The notes: generated by a model from the sequence alone, not told the origin. Shown: positions 17,868 to 27,851, numbered from the stretch's first letter. The stretch: 64,000 nucleotides of DNA from Bog-950 sp046329535 (GCA_046329535.1 JAXLUN010000004.1:459532-523531), one strand, 5' to 3'. Translations and numbers: made by a program.

Positions 17868-20677
17868 AGAAGTTTCTTGAAATGGCGGCTAGTCAGATAT
17901 TGAACACACATGGTAATAACCTGAGCGAAGTAACGGTATTGATGCCCAATCAACGGTCTTGCACATACTTTAATAATGAACTCCAAAACTTAGCTACCCA
18001 CACAATTTTTGCTCCCGAAATAGAAACCCTGCAAAATTGGCTGTTAGCTAAAAGTAATCTTAGTGTGGTTGATAATTTAGAGTTGGTAGCTGAGTTGTAT
18101 AGATGCCATCAGGATATAGGAGGGGAGTTGAGTCTAGATGATTTTATTGGAACTGCGAATATATTATTAGCAGATTTTGATGAGCTGGATATGCAGATGG
18201 TTGACCCAAAATCTTTCTTCAAAAATCTGGAGTTATTACAGAGTATGAAAACATATGAGCCCGGTGAGCAACCGGGTGAAAACGCCCTATTATATCGTAA
18301 ATTCTGGAGTGATTTTGGTAAGCTTTATAATCTGCTTCGCAAACGATTGTTTGCTTTGAATAAAGGTTACAGGGGAATGATTCTCCGTGATGTAGCTGAA
18401 CGACTGAGTAACCTCGAATTAGATAATAAGCTGGTTTATTTGATCGGCTTCAGCGGTTTAAATAAGTTGGATGAGGTTGTGATATCTCACCTAAAACAGA
18501 ATGCGGTTACATGTCTGATATGGAATGCAGATACTTATTATGTAAAAGATGAAATGAATGAGGCAGGTCTGTTTTTTCGAAAATATAAATCTCAGTTTAA
18601 TATAGATGATAGTTGTTTTATTAATGAGATTTCGACTGCACAGAAAAGAATAAAGGCGATAGGTGCGGCCAAAAATGTTGGCCAGGTAAAGGTGGTAGCT
18701 GATATTCTACAAAACAAACTTCAGTTAGATGAAGAAGATTTAAGAAACACGGTTGTAGTTATTCCGGATGAAAAATTATTAAGTCCGCTGATTGCTAACC
18801 TGCCGTCAAATGTCACTGCATTAAATGTTACCATGGGTTTAACCATTGCAGGAAGTAACCCGGCAACCTTCTTTGAAGTTTTGTTTCGGTTGTATCTTAA
18901 TTCAGAGAAGTATAAATCTAAAAACAGAGGACAGCGATTCTACTATAAGGATATTTTTGAACTATTACAACATAGCTATTGCAGGCTTTTGTTTGGTAGT
19001 TTGAATCCGGAGCAATTCATAGAAACTATGAAATTGCAAAACAGAATTTTGATACGATACGAAGAGTTGACGAAAGCTTTCACAGGTAAGTTAGACCCGG
19101 TTTTGTTCGAGGGAGAGAGTGCAGAACTTTATGCTGAATATTTGTTACAGGTAGTATCCATGCTTTTAGACAAGCTGGTGCAGTTAGCTCGCGATGGAAA
19201 CACGGCTCTGGCAACTGATACTGAGATTGTATTTAGATTACGTAGTATTGTTTCAAACAGCAGCTCTGTTTTTAAAGCAGGTGAAAGTGTTTCTATCAAA
19301 ACCTTCATTGCACTACTTAGAGAAAACTTCAGAAATGAAAGAGTGGCTTTGGAGGGCGATCCAGTGCAGGGGCTGCAGATTATGGGATTGCAGGAAACCA
19401 GATCGCTGGATTTTAAAAATGTAATTATCCTCTCTGCTAACGAAGGTATCTTGCCTTCCGGAAAGAATACTCGAAGTTACATTCCTTATGAATTGCGGAA
19501 GGAGTTTCTTTCAACCTATAAAGAAAAGGATGCTATTACGGCTTATCTTTTTTATCGACTTTTTCAGCAGGCAGAGAATGTATTTATCCTGTATAATACG
19601 GAGCCGGATGAACTAGGAGGAGGGGAGAAGAGTCGCTTTATTCTTCAGTTACAGCAGGAACTAGTTCAGGTTAATAGACTGGCAGAAGTAACAGACATGA
19701 TTTTTGCGATAGACCCTCCGGCCGCTGTTAGAGAAACTGAAATTGTAATAGAGAAGTGTAGTACTGTTATGCAGAAAATTGAAACCATTCTCACCGGCTC
19801 GGGGTTATCACCTTCAGCATTGAACACGTATATCAATTGCCCATTGCAATATTATTTCCGATACATAGCTGGATTAAAAGAAGAAGACGAGATAGAAGAG
19901 AGCATGGATGCAGCAACTATTGGTTCAGCAGTGCACTATGCATTAGAAATAGTTTTTGAACAGAAGTTGAATGCAGTTGTTGATCAGGCCTTTTTAGAGT
20001 CAAAGACTAGAGATAAAAATCTCATTGAAGGGTTGATTCGGGAACATTTGGCTAAGAGATTTGATCAGGAGAGTTTAAGCTCAGGGAAAAACCTGTTGTT
20101 GTTTAAAGTTTGTATCAAACTCACAGAAGAATTTTTAAAACACCAGCTATACAATTTACAGCAGTTGAATGATTCAGGCGAAGATATGCGTATCGAGATG
20201 CTGGAAGGGAAAATTGAACACACTATTTTAATGAACAATAAGGTTATCAAGATTGCCGGAAGGGTGGATAGGATTGAATCAGTTGGAGGTATTATTCAGA
20301 TTGCAGATTACAAGACATCCAGGAAATCGATTATTCCTATTTTGACGGAAGAGACCTGGGATACTTTAACAACTGATCCGAAATATGCAAAATCGGTTCA
20401 ACTATTAGTTTACGCCTGGTTGTATAATCGCATGAGAGGAGTATATGTGCCTGTTCGTTCAGGTATCTACTGGCTGCGCGAAAAAGATAAAAATCTGGAT
20501 ACTGTACGTTTAACTAAAACAGAAGATGTACTGGATGCTGATTCTATTCAAAAATTCGAAGAGAAACTAAGGAATGTTTTGTCCGATATGCTGAATCCAG
20601 AAATTTCATTTACTAAAACTATTGATAAAGAGCGTTGCGAATTTTGCGATTTTAAAAATATTTGTGAACGCAATTGA
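17864..20677 (+). CDS. addB: AddB-like inactivated-helicase/PD-(D/E)XK nuclease subunit with Fe-S-type cysteines
   Basis: This 937-residue partner of the upstream helicase lacks a Walker A at its N terminus (MPNQRSCTYFNNEL in the equivalent place) but keeps SF1-like architecture, including a motif around NVIILSANEGILPS. The C terminus is a PD-(D/E)XK nuclease: IGSAVHYALEIVF and GRVDRIESVGG followed by QIADYKTSRK. Four cysteines bracket the nuclease domain, one in CPLQYYFRY (about residue 659) and three at the extreme C terminus (CEFCDFKNIC), matching the AddB-type 4Fe-4S staple. The stop codon is immediately adjacent to the stop of the convergent minus-strand gene, with no base between them. 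Confidence 0.85.
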   Translation: MKKFLEMAASQILNTHGNNLSEVTVLMPNQRSCTYFNNELQNLATHTIFAPEIETLQNWLLAKSNLSVVDNLELVAELYRCHQDIGGELSLDDFIGTANILLADFDELDMQMVDPKSFFKNLELLQSMKTYEPGEQPGENALLYRKFWSDFGKLYNLLRKRLFALNKGYRGMILRDVAERLSNLELDNKLVYLIGFSGLNKLDEVVISHLKQNAVTCLIWNADTYYVKDEMNEAGLFFRKYKSQFNIDDSCFINEISTAQKRIKAIGAAKNVGQVKVVADILQNKLQLDEEDLRNTVVVIPDEKLLSPLIANLPSNVTALNVTMGLTIAGSNPATFFEVLFRLYLNSEKYKSKNRGQRFYYKDIFELLQHSYCRLLFGSLNPEQFIETMKLQNRILIRYEELTKAFTGKLDPVLFEGESAELYAEYLLQVVSMLLDKLVQLARDGNTALATDTEIVFRLRSIVSNSSSVFKAGESVSIKTFIALLRENFRNERVALEGDPVQGLQIMGLQETRSLDFKNVIILSANEGILPSGKNTRSYIPYELRKEFLSTYKEKDAITAYLFYRLFQQAENVFILYNTEPDELGGGEKSRFILQLQQELVQVNRLAEVTDMIFAIDPPAAVRETEIVIEKCSTVMQKIETILTGSGLSPSALNTYINCPLQYYFRYIAGLKEEDEIEESMDAATIGSAVHYALEIVFEQKLNAVVDQAFLESKTRDKNLIEGLIREHLAKRFDQESLSSGKNLLLFKVCIKLTEEFLKHQLYNLQQLNDSGEDMRIEMLEGKIEHTILMNNKVIKIAGRVDRIESVGGIIQIADYKTSRKSIIPILTEETWDTLTTDPKYAKSVQLLVYAWLYNRMRGVYVPVRSGIYWLREKDKNLDTVRLTKTEDVLDADSIQKFEEKLRNVLSDMLNPEISFTKTIDKERCEFCDFKNICERN

Positions 20678-21424
20678 TTATTGAATGCGTAGTGTTTTCA
20701 AAATCTTTTTGGTAAAATCAGCATAATCCTGTTGGTCTTCAGGGTAGACAAATGTTCTGAGTTCCATTAAATCTTCGGGTAAAGCGGTTTCGTAGTTATA
20801 TCGCAGATATGTTATCTGAACAAAATGAGTTTTTGTACCATCAGTGGATGGAACCAACAACAGAATTACAAAATTTGATTGCTTAGAATCAATATCATTC
20901 AGGTAATAAATCTCCCCTGTTTTTCCTTCATCGCTTCTAAATGCTTCAGGTCCTGTAACCATAGAATTTGCTTTTTCATTCAATTCAGCAGCAGTCATAC
21001 TAATTCCTGCCTCTTTATAGTATGTACTGATATGATTTTTTACCTGAGTTACTACTGATTGTTTTTTATCTGCAGCCGTTTTTTTGACAGTACCTGAGTT
21101 AATGATGATACCTTGTGCAAGTTTTTTATGGGGCAACGGCATAGTTGCCAACAAAGGTTCTGCATCTGTTTTCAATAGTTTATAATCAATAATAGTTTGT
21201 AGTCCCTTCTCTTTCCACAAAAGAGGTATTACAATGGATACATTGTCATTTGTCAGCCGGTTGGCGTTTGTATCGGCAGCTGTTTCAGGTTGGGCCAGTA
21301 GCATCTCGGGCAGTTCGTTTATTACCTCCTTCACCGTTTTTTTCTCTTTACCAGACTCACTTTTCTGTGATATGCCAATTTGCCAAATGAATGTAATCGC
21401 ACTGATCAGAATTATCTTTTTCAT
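20678..21424 (-). CDS. secreted protein of unknown function
   Basis: I do not recognise this 248-residue protein. It has a signal peptide (MKKIILISAITFIWQIGISQ, residues 1-20), then a Lys/Glu-rich linker, then a mixed alpha/beta region with no Cys and no catalytic motif I can name. The middle (about 105-165: LAQGIIINSGTVKKTAA ... GPEAFRSDEGKTGEIYYL) resembles sequence found in conserved Bacteroidota exported proteins, but I cannot assign a family. It lies 9 bases downstream of the esterase-like gene on the same strand and is the last gene of a four-gene run starting with yqgE. Confidence 0.6.
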   Translation of the reverse strand: MKKIILISAITFIWQIGISQKSESGKEKKTVKEVINELPEMLLAQPETAADTNANRLTNDNVSIVIPLLWKEKGLQTIIDYKLLKTDAEPLLATMPLPHKKLAQGIIINSGTVKKTAADKKQSVVTQVKNHISTYYKEAGISMTAAELNEKANSMVTGPEAFRSDEGKTGEIYYLNDIDSKQSNFVILLLVPSTDGTKTHFVQITYLRYNYETALPEDLMELRTFVYPEDQQDYADFTKKILKTLRIQ

Positions 21425-21433
21425 TGGAGGTGT

Positions 21434-22072
21434 TTATTTTTCGAAAAGCGGTTTAAGAACGTTTGTGTCAATTATATGTTTGCCATCAAATTCAATTTCA
21501 GTGAATTTAAGTTCCTGATAATTTTCTTTCATAGCAGTTACCAATGGAGGTGTGAAGTATTCATCACGGTGACCACAAATAAATATATTATCTGTATGTC
21601 TCAAACCTGATTCGGCAGATAAAGGGACCAACTCCGGAGCTACTTCCCCGGCATAAACAACCAACCTGTCAATGCGATTTCTTCCGGTATTTGCCCAGCG
21701 GGTAACTGTAGATGCTCCTTGAGAAAACCCAAGCGCAGTGACTTTGATTTGCGGATATTTATGGAGTTCAAACTGCTCGTATAACTTATCCAGATAATTG
21801 ATGTAGTCTTTTATCTCATTCAGTCTATCCTCTTTTGTCATCCAGCTTGCACCCACTGTACCGGCAGTACTTTTTAAATAAAACCTGTTTAATGCCTCGG
21901 GGGCAATCAGAAAAACAGTTTCGTTGACCAATGGTTTAAATGACTCCGCAAAGCTTTTAATATTCATACCCCAGCCATGCAATACTATCCAAACCTGTTT
22001 TGTTTGTTCAGTAAGTGCACCACAGGTATAATATCGGGCTGTTTTGGTAATCTCTAAATGGTACTCTGTCAT
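21434..22072 (-). CDS. alpha/beta hydrolase, carboxylesterase/phospholipase-like
   Basis: The 212-residue cytosolic-looking enzyme has no signal peptide. The alpha/beta hydrolase triad can be placed: Ser117 in GFSQG, Asp170 in GHRDEYF, and His199 in DGKHIID. The oxyanion segment is VLHGWGMN (about 30-37). Length and motifs match the carboxylesterase/lysophospholipase group of the fold. Its start overlaps the end of the Lnb-like gene upstream by 4 bases, so translation is probably coupled. Hydrolysis of a lipid or ester is a reasonable guess given that neighbour, but substrate is unknown. Confidence 0.8.
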   Translation of the reverse strand: MTEYHLEITKTARYYTCGALTEQTKQVWIVLHGWGMNIKSFAESFKPLVNETVFLIAPEALNRFYLKSTAGTVGASWMTKEDRLNEIKDYINYLDKLYEQFELHKYPQIKVTALGFSQGASTVTRWANTGRNRIDRLVVYAGEVAPELVPLSAESGLRHTDNIFICGHRDEYFTPPLVTAMKENYQELKFTEIEFDGKHIIDTNVLKPLFEK

Positions 22073-23247
22073 AACTTGTTTTTGAAATGCAGATCAATAG
22101 CAATAGATGCAGAACGGGCGGCCAGAAGAAATACTAAAGGCATGGCGGCAATGCTAAGTGGCTGAGGTAACCAATGCCAGCTTAACAATACAATCATCAT
22201 CAAAATGTATGTAGCGGCAAAGTAGAATTTTAACCAAAACGGTTTGTTTTTTTTAAGGAGAAAAAAAGATACTACCAGATGGGAGGGAATCAGCCACAGC
22301 AGATTCATGTTTTTAGGAACAGAGTAGTGGGATGAGAATATCCAGAGGCACATAAACAGACTTCCTAAGAGGCCTGTGAGCAGATAGATGATAAAGTCAA
22401 ACTGATAGAAATGTATTTTTTTCTTGCGCTCAACAAACCAGATAATAAAGCCTGTTATTACCAGTAACAAACTTAGATGCAATGGCCGGAACGGAGAAGT
22501 AATTACCGGTGGTGGAAAGGAAAGCAATGTTTGTTTCTTAACAACAAAGGGTTGCCCGTCAATAGTCGCACATTCAAAATATTTTTCGAGATAAAATGGT
22601 AAGAAAGTTTGATTGCGGGGAGTAGCGAAAACATCGCAGGGTAAACCAAGAATTAAATCGAACCCATAGTCAATCCATGGACGATTATAAACATAGGCAT
22701 GCAGCATGTTCCGCATAGTATAATTCTCCCTAAAACCGGCATGCTCGGTGTGATATTGCAAACGGTTGTCCAGTGTTTTTTCAAACACATCTCTTGGGCG
22801 GGTTGCACAATTGTCCCAAAAAAAATCGTAATAGTATTCCCTGTTTTCAGGCAGTGCATTGTTATATAAATAGGCGAATATTCTTTGTTTGTCTTCTGTG
22901 GTCAGGTTTAACTCAATCTCGGTTACACTTCGCTTTTCGTAGGTGTATTCATCCATAAAGTCTGAAAAACGGTCAGTAGAAACCATGTAGAGCATTTTAC
23001 CCTTGATAAAATTGGTATAAAAGCCAGGTTGGTTAAAATCGAAAGTGCCATAATTGAATACTACATCAAATTCATTCTTATAGTCAGTTATTCGAATACC
23101 ATTGTGGCCAAAGGCTGAATATAATTCTTCACCAGGTGAGCATGTAAGTAGCGATATACGTGCAGAATCAGAAAGTGTTCTTGCAAATGCCTCTCTGCAT
23201 GACAAAATGATGAATAGCGCAATCAGGGTACTGCTTACTCTTTTCAT
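22069..23247 (-). CDS. Lnb-type (DUF4105) envelope protein, candidate lipoprotein N-acyltransferase
   Basis: The 392-residue protein has an N-terminal signal sequence (to about residue 22), a periplasmic DUF4105/Lnb_N domain (about 28-170), and four to five C-terminal membrane segments (about 255-385). The domain's conserved His and Cys are present: His48 in AFGHNGIRI and Cys147 in FWDNCATRPRD. This domain is the one assigned to Lnb, the lipoprotein N-acylating enzyme of Bacteroides, which uses a Cys-His catalytic arrangement. Here that function is inferred from domain and topology, as paralogues with other roles may exist. It sits between yqgE and the esterase-like gene, transcribed with both. 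Confidence 0.8.
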   Translation of the reverse strand: MKRVSSTLIALFIILSCREAFARTLSDSARISLLTCSPGEELYSAFGHNGIRITDYKNEFDVVFNYGTFDFNQPGFYTNFIKGKMLYMVSTDRFSDFMDEYTYEKRSVTEIELNLTTEDKQRIFAYLYNNALPENREYYYDFFWDNCATRPRDVFEKTLDNRLQYHTEHAGFRENYTMRNMLHAYVYNRPWIDYGFDLILGLPCDVFATPRNQTFLPFYLEKYFECATIDGQPFVVKKQTLLSFPPPVITSPFRPLHLSLLLVITGFIIWFVERKKKIHFYQFDFIIYLLTGLLGSLFMCLWIFSSHYSVPKNMNLLWLIPSHLVVSFFLLKKNKPFWLKFYFAATYILMMIVLLSWHWLPQPLSIAAMPLVFLLAARSASIAIDLHFKNKL

Positions 23248-23260
23248 AATGGGAATGGTA

Positions 23261-23857
23261 TTAGTTCAATATAGGGTTTTCAGGATAGTTGGCCATGGTG
23301 CTATATAAACCACCCATCTCTTTCATTACATCGCGCCATAGCAAATTGTAGTCGGAGTGAAAAATATGTTTTGATTTTGCAGGAGCGATAATCCATGAAT
23401 TCTCTTTCATTTCATCTTCCAATTGATCGGGAGACCATCCGGAGTAACCTAGATAGAAGCGGATTTCATGGGGCTGTATTTCACCTGCATTCATCAGGTG
23501 TTTTATCTGCTCAAAATTTCCACCCCAGAATAAGCCTGGGCTTAACTCTAAACTATTCTCGATGGTGTGATCTAAACTATGCAGAAATTGTAACGTATCT
23601 GTGCCTACAGGCCCACCCAAAAATACCTTGCCGTTGAACGGAGGGAATCCACTAACTACTTCATTCAATTTGAGGTTGATGGGCCTGTTTATGATTAATC
23701 CAATAGTTCCGTTCTGCTCAGTATGTTCACAAACTAACACTACAGTACGTTTGAAGTTCTCATCGGGCATAAAGGGTTCTGAGAGCAAAAGTTGGCCAGG
23801 TTTTATTTCTTTACCTTTTTCAAACTCGTAGCTCCATATTTCTTCTTTCTCACTCAT
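23261..23857 (-). CDS. yqgE: YqgE/AlgH-family protein
   Basis: This protein of about 198 residues belongs to the YqgE/AlgH (DUF179) family: PGQLLLSEPFMPDENFKRTVVLVCEH near the N terminus, GTIGLIINRP, VFLGGPVG, FYLGYSGWSPDQLEDEM and the final ENPILN all match. I start it at ATG 23857 (MSEKEEIW) because eleven residues from the longer frame fit nothing in the family. Function is not firmly known; it is cytosolic, and AlgH was linked to alginate regulation in Pseudomonas. It is the first gene of a minus-strand group, 13 bases ahead of the Lnb-like gene. Confidence 0.92.
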   Translation of the reverse strand: MSEKEEIWSYEFEKGKEIKPGQLLLSEPFMPDENFKRTVVLVCEHTEQNGTIGLIINRPINLKLNEVVSGFPPFNGKVFLGGPVGTDTLQFLHSLDHTIENSLELSPGLFWGGNFEQIKHLMNAGEIQPHEIRFYLGYSGWSPDQLEDEMKENSWIIAPAKSKHIFHSDYNLLWRDVMKEMGGLYSTMANYPENPILN

Positions 23858-24036
23858 AATGTAAATGCTATGTGAAACGATATTAAGCAAATTAGCTACA
23901 CCTGTAAATCAGGAGGATAAATATTTATAAACCAGTGTTGGATTATTAATCGAATCTGAATTACGGCAATTAGTCTATTTTCGCCACCTTGGTTTCAAAT
24001 ATATTTGTTACGAATTTAAGTCATCAAACTACCCAT

Positions 24037-26787
24037 ATGAAGAAGCATTTGTTTTTCCTGTTTTTGATTGGGACATCTTTTTTTTCATTAGCAGCGACTA
24101 TCCCCAACGTATGGATAAACGAGATTCATTATGATAATAATGGAGTTGATAGTTTAGAGGGCTATGAAATTGCTGGTCCTTCGGGCACTGATTTGTCTTG
24201 CTACAAAATATATCTCTATTCCGGCACCACTGGGGGCGCTTATTTTACCGATACATTAAGCGGGGTAATTACCAACCAGGCATGTAGTTTTGGTACTGTT
24301 TGGTTTCAATTGCCATCGGGCGGTATGCAGAATGGTCCGAACGATGGAATTGTTCTTGAATATGCTCCTACTTCTACTCAGTGTGGCGTTACAGACCAAG
24401 ACACCATTCTTCAATTTCTTTCTTACGAAGGAATACTGACTGCCACTTCCGGTAGAGCTAATGGATTAACTTCAGTCAACATTGGTGTTAGTGAAACATC
24501 ATCCACAACTGGGAATTATTCACTTCAGTTAAGTGGCACAGGGACCAGCTATTCTTCATTTGGATGGGCTTCGCCTGCGGCTAACACATACAATAATGTC
24601 AACAATAGTCAGTTCTTCTGTCCTCCGGGGCCTGTTGTCTCATTCGCGCTTACCTCATCTTCTGTAACTGAAGGTGTCGGTACTTTTAATGTATCGGTGA
24701 GTATCCAAAATCCTAATTCCAATCAAACTTCTGTAGATGTAAACGTTCTGGGAGGAGGAACAGCCACTTCCGGGATAGATTTTACATATGCTCCTATTAC
24801 CCTTAACTTTCCAGCATTTTCTACTGCTTCGCAGAGTATTACGGTTACAGTTGTTGACGATGCTCTTTCAGAAGCAGCTGAAAACTTCACCTTTCAGTTG
24901 GCCAATGCGACTAACGGAGCAACTATAGGAACTAACGCACAGCATTTGGTCTCCATTGCAGATAATGATACTTTACAGCTTAATATTTATCCGCATGAAC
25001 AAACTCCATTTGAAAACATCGGTTCCATTAATGTGCCGGTATTACTGAATCATACCAGCCCTAATGCTACCAGTGTCACCTTTCATCTAGTAACTTCCGG
25101 AACTACCGCTACGCAGGGGTCAGATTTTTCTTTCACCGATACGACCATAACCTGGGCGGCAGGAACATCAGGCACTATTCAGGTGCCGGTATCCATTACA
25201 GATGATAATGTATATGAGGCTACCGAGCATGTCCGTTTCCAATTGATAAATCCCTCCAACGGAGCGCAGTTTATCAGTGATACTTTTTTGTTAACTATTT
25301 TGGATAATGAACCCAAACCTTCGGGCGATTGCTCTAACCTCTACTTCAGTGAGTATATAGAAGGTTCTTCGAACAACAAGGCTATAGAAATATACAACCC
25401 TACCGCTGTGGCTGTTAACCTAAGCGATTACCGTATTTTTAAATCAACTAATGGCGGAACCAGCACAGGTATTTTTGGATTGTCAGGTATGTTAGCTCAA
25501 GGTGCGGTGTATGTGATAGCCAACTCATCGGCTGATACCATTATCAAACAACAGGCAGATACCCTATCCGGATTTTTCAATTTTACGGGTAATGATGCAT
25601 TAGCTCTTTTGCATCTAACTGATACTATTGACATTATCGGCCAGTTAGGGATTGATCCCGGAACTAGCTGGATAGTAGATACCGCTTCAACCATTGATCA
25701 CACCCTAATCCGCAGCTTTTATACTTACGAAGGCAGTAATAACTGGAACAATGCTGTAGAAAGTTGGAAAGCGTATGGTCTGGATGTGTTTGACTCTTTG
25801 GGTTTCCATCATACTGCACCATGCGGTACACAGCCTCCATCTGACCCGGCAACTATTCGATTTATTACTTTGAGCGACACGGTTGTGGAAACAGATACAG
25901 TAATTCCAGTAGTGATAGAAGTGGTGAACCCAACTGGACAGACTGTCAGTTTCGCAATGGCCCGTGATGATGCCGCCTCTACAGCTACAGAAAGTCTGGA
26001 TTATATCTTTGCCAATAGATCATTTACCAATTTTGCAGGCACTACCTACGATACAGTTTTACTGACTGTAAAAGACGAGTTGCTGATTGAACCTCTGGAG
26101 TTTGCCTTTATCCGTATCATTAATGTAACCGGCAATACTGTTGTTATTCCTGATTCAACCTTTACACTTTATATTCATGATAATGACCAACTGACGACTT
26201 CTTTCCTAGGGGGAGGGCTCACTTATACTGAAGGCAGCGGGGTTGTTTCGGTAAAAGTTACACTATCCTCACCTGTACCATCGGCAACATCTGTAACTGT
26301 ATCTCTGGCAGCAGGAAATGCCACGTGGGGAACAGATTTTCAGTATACGGATACCACGGTTACTTTCCCTCCTAATTCGGTAGATACTCAGTCGGTATAT
26401 GTAACTATACTGGAGGATAATCTGGATGAAAGCAATGAGCAGATTAACTTTGATTTGATAAATCCAACCAATGGAGCTGTTATTGGTATATCCGCGTGTA
26501 CTTTAATTATCATAGATAACGATTCTACAGTTGGTATTTCAGATTTTGAGTTTGATAGAACTGTCACTATATTTCCTAATCCAGTAAGTGATGTAATGAA
26601 ATTGCAAAATGAAAAAGATTTAGAAAATGTGTTGATTAAAGATTTAAATGGGCAGGTTATTGTTAATCTGCAGAACGTTTCCTCAGGTCAACATACTATT
26701 AATCTTTCATACTTATCATCAGGTATGTACTTCATTTCTTTTATCCAAGATGAAAAGAGTGTAACTAAACGCTTCATAATAGATTGA
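24037..26787 (+). CDS. T9SS-secreted protein with lamin-tail-like and Calx-beta domains
   Basis: This 916-residue exported protein starts at ATG 24037, which gives the signal peptide MKKHLFFLFLIGTSFFSLAA; the frame from 23989 adds unrelated residues. It has an N-terminal lamin-tail-like domain (about 22-190, NEIHYDNNGVDSLEGYEIAG). Two Calx-beta repeats follow (about 200-315 and 318-425). A second lamin-tail-like domain comes next (about 430-600, LYFSEYIEGSSNNKAIEIYN), then two more Calx-beta repeats (about 605-725 and 728-840, each closing with a 'xIxDND' segment). It ends in a type A T9SS sorting domain (from FPNPVSD, with GMYFISF and KSVTKRFIID). It is likely surface-attached or released, and the Calx-beta repeats suggest Ca2+-stabilised stalks. 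No catalytic domain is visible. Confidence 0.88.
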   Translation: MKKHLFFLFLIGTSFFSLAATIPNVWINEIHYDNNGVDSLEGYEIAGPSGTDLSCYKIYLYSGTTGGAYFTDTLSGVITNQACSFGTVWFQLPSGGMQNGPNDGIVLEYAPTSTQCGVTDQDTILQFLSYEGILTATSGRANGLTSVNIGVSETSSTTGNYSLQLSGTGTSYSSFGWASPAANTYNNVNNSQFFCPPGPVVSFALTSSSVTEGVGTFNVSVSIQNPNSNQTSVDVNVLGGGTATSGIDFTYAPITLNFPAFSTASQSITVTVVDDALSEAAENFTFQLANATNGATIGTNAQHLVSIADNDTLQLNIYPHEQTPFENIGSINVPVLLNHTSPNATSVTFHLVTSGTTATQGSDFSFTDTTITWAAGTSGTIQVPVSITDDNVYEATEHVRFQLINPSNGAQFISDTFLLTILDNEPKPSGDCSNLYFSEYIEGSSNNKAIEIYNPTAVAVNLSDYRIFKSTNGGTSTGIFGLSGMLAQGAVYVIANSSADTIIKQQADTLSGFFNFTGNDALALLHLTDTIDIIGQLGIDPGTSWIVDTASTIDHTLIRSFYTYEGSNNWNNAVESWKAYGLDVFDSLGFHHTAPCGTQPPSDPATIRFITLSDTVVETDTVIPVVIEVVNPTGQTVSFAMARDDAASTATESLDYIFANRSFTNFAGTTYDTVLLTVKDELLIEPLEFAFIRIINVTGNTVVIPDSTFTLYIHDNDQLTTSFLGGGLTYTEGSGVVSVKVTLSSPVPSATSVTVSLAAGNATWGTDFQYTDTTVTFPPNSVDTQSVYVTILEDNLDESNEQINFDLINPTNGAVIGISACTLIIIDNDSTVGISDFEFDRTVTIFPNPVSDVMKLQNEKDLENVLIKDLNGQVIVNLQNVSSGQHTINLSYLSSGMYFISFIQDEKSVTKRFIID

Positions 26788-26937
26788 TGTGAAGCATAAT
26801 CAAGTTTTTGGGTGTTGTTTAGTTTATCTGAACATTATTTGCCTAGGTACTCATATAGGATGGTAAACAAACTACAGCATTTATCTCACGTTTAATTATT
26901 TATTTCCTAAAACTCTATCAATTTAGTGGGGTAATAA

Positions 26938-26945
26938 TATATTTG
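26938..26945 (+). promoter_or_regulatory. -7 box (TATATTTG) for the TauE/SafE-FAD gene pair
   Basis: An exact TAnnTTTG match, 39 bases before ATG 26985. The -33 region holds only a weak TTTAG. The transcript would start near 26951, so its 5' UTR would consist almost entirely of the stem-loop at 26954-26977. Confidence 0.4.
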
Positions 26946-26953
26946 CCGCTAAG

Positions 26954-26977
26954 CACTTGTCTCACATAGACAAAGTG
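26954..26977 (+). promoter_or_regulatory. 5' UTR stem-loop just before the TauE/SafE start
   Basis: CACTTGTCT (26954-26962) pairs with AGACAAAGTG (26968-26977), leaving one bulged A and a five-base loop. The start codon follows 7 bases later. It could be a translational control element or a protein-binding operator. CTCAC/GTGAG inside it offers a competing fold. No known riboswitch is recognisable. Confidence 0.3.
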
Positions 26978-26984
26978 AGTGACT

Positions 26985-27851
26985 ATGGATAAGATTTTAC
27001 GGTTACGGTTTATTGGAGTAGCTATTCTGGCCCTTAAAATTGCCTTAGTTGGATTTATCTTTCTTAAAGTAGCAAAGAACTATGCTACTGAAGGAATTCC
27101 TGTTACACTTAATGAGCAGTTTTTATGGTTTATAGTTGCAGGTTTTGTAGCTCAGATTATAGATGGTGCACTTGGTATGGCTTATGGAGTTAGTTGTAGT
27201 TCATTATTGATGGGTTTTGGGCTGGCACCAGCTGCAGCATCCGCCAGTATACATACTGCTGAAGTGTTTACTACCGGAGTTTCTGGATTGAGTCATATTG
27301 CCTTAGGTAATATTGATAAAAAGCTTTTTGTTCGTCTGGTTATAACCGGAGTTATCGGTTCAGCATTAGGAGCTTACTTAGTTTCGCAGGTGCTGGATGC
27401 GGCAATAATTAAACCTTATGTATCGACCTATTTGTTGGTATTGGGTTTTATCATACTAATCAAAGCTTTTCGAGCCCAACAGCCACCACAGGAAGTTAAA
27501 CATGTGCCTGCTCTTGGGTTTTTGGGTGGATTGATGGATGCGATAGGTGGGGGCGGTTGGGGCCCCATAGTAACCAGTAATTTAATACATAAAGGACATG
27601 CACCTCAAACCGCCATAGGCACAGTGAACACGGCAGAGTTTTTTGTAACCTTTGTCAGCACAGGAGTGTTTCTCTTTTTTTCACCTATTCAATACTGGCA
27701 GGCTATTCTGGGCTTAATCATAGGTGGCGTGGTAGCAGCACCCATGGGAGCTCTATTGATTAAAAGGATACCGGTTAAAGTAATGACGATTATGGTAGGT
27801 TCACTGGTTGTATTGACCAGTGCCTATAACATTTATAAAGCACTTCACTAA
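26985..27851 (+). CDS. TauE/SafE-family membrane permease (second copy)
   Basis: The 288-residue inner-membrane protein has eight or so hydrophobic segments and the two-half TauE/SafE layout: AQIIDGALGMAYGVSCSSLL near residue 58 and GFLGGLMDAIGGGGWGPIVTSNLI near 178. I prefer ATG 26985 over the GTG two codons upstream. It is not a recent duplicate of the copy at 11542, since the Gly-rich motifs differ clearly and this one has an extended N-terminal helix. Its stop overlaps the start of the FAD gene by one base (TAATG), so the two are translationally coupled. Substrate is unknown; the family typically handles sulfite-like anions. Confidence 0.85.
   Translation: MDKILRLRFIGVAILALKIALVGFIFLKVAKNYATEGIPVTLNEQFLWFIVAGFVAQIIDGALGMAYGVSCSSLLMGFGLAPAAASASIHTAEVFTTGVSGLSHIALGNIDKKLFVRLVITGVIGSALGAYLVSQVLDAAIIKPYVSTYLLVLGFIILIKAFRAQQPPQEVKHVPALGFLGGLMDAIGGGGWGPIVTSNLIHKGHAPQTAIGTVNTAEFFVTFVSTGVFLFFSPIQYWQAILGLIIGGVVAAPMGALLIKRIPVKVMTIMVGSLVVLTSAYNIYKALH

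Noticed and set aside
24620..26520. Calx-beta repeats considered as DNA tandem repeats or a recombination hotspot
   Set aside because: The repeats are similar only at protein level; the DNA copies have diverged and show no long exact repeats.
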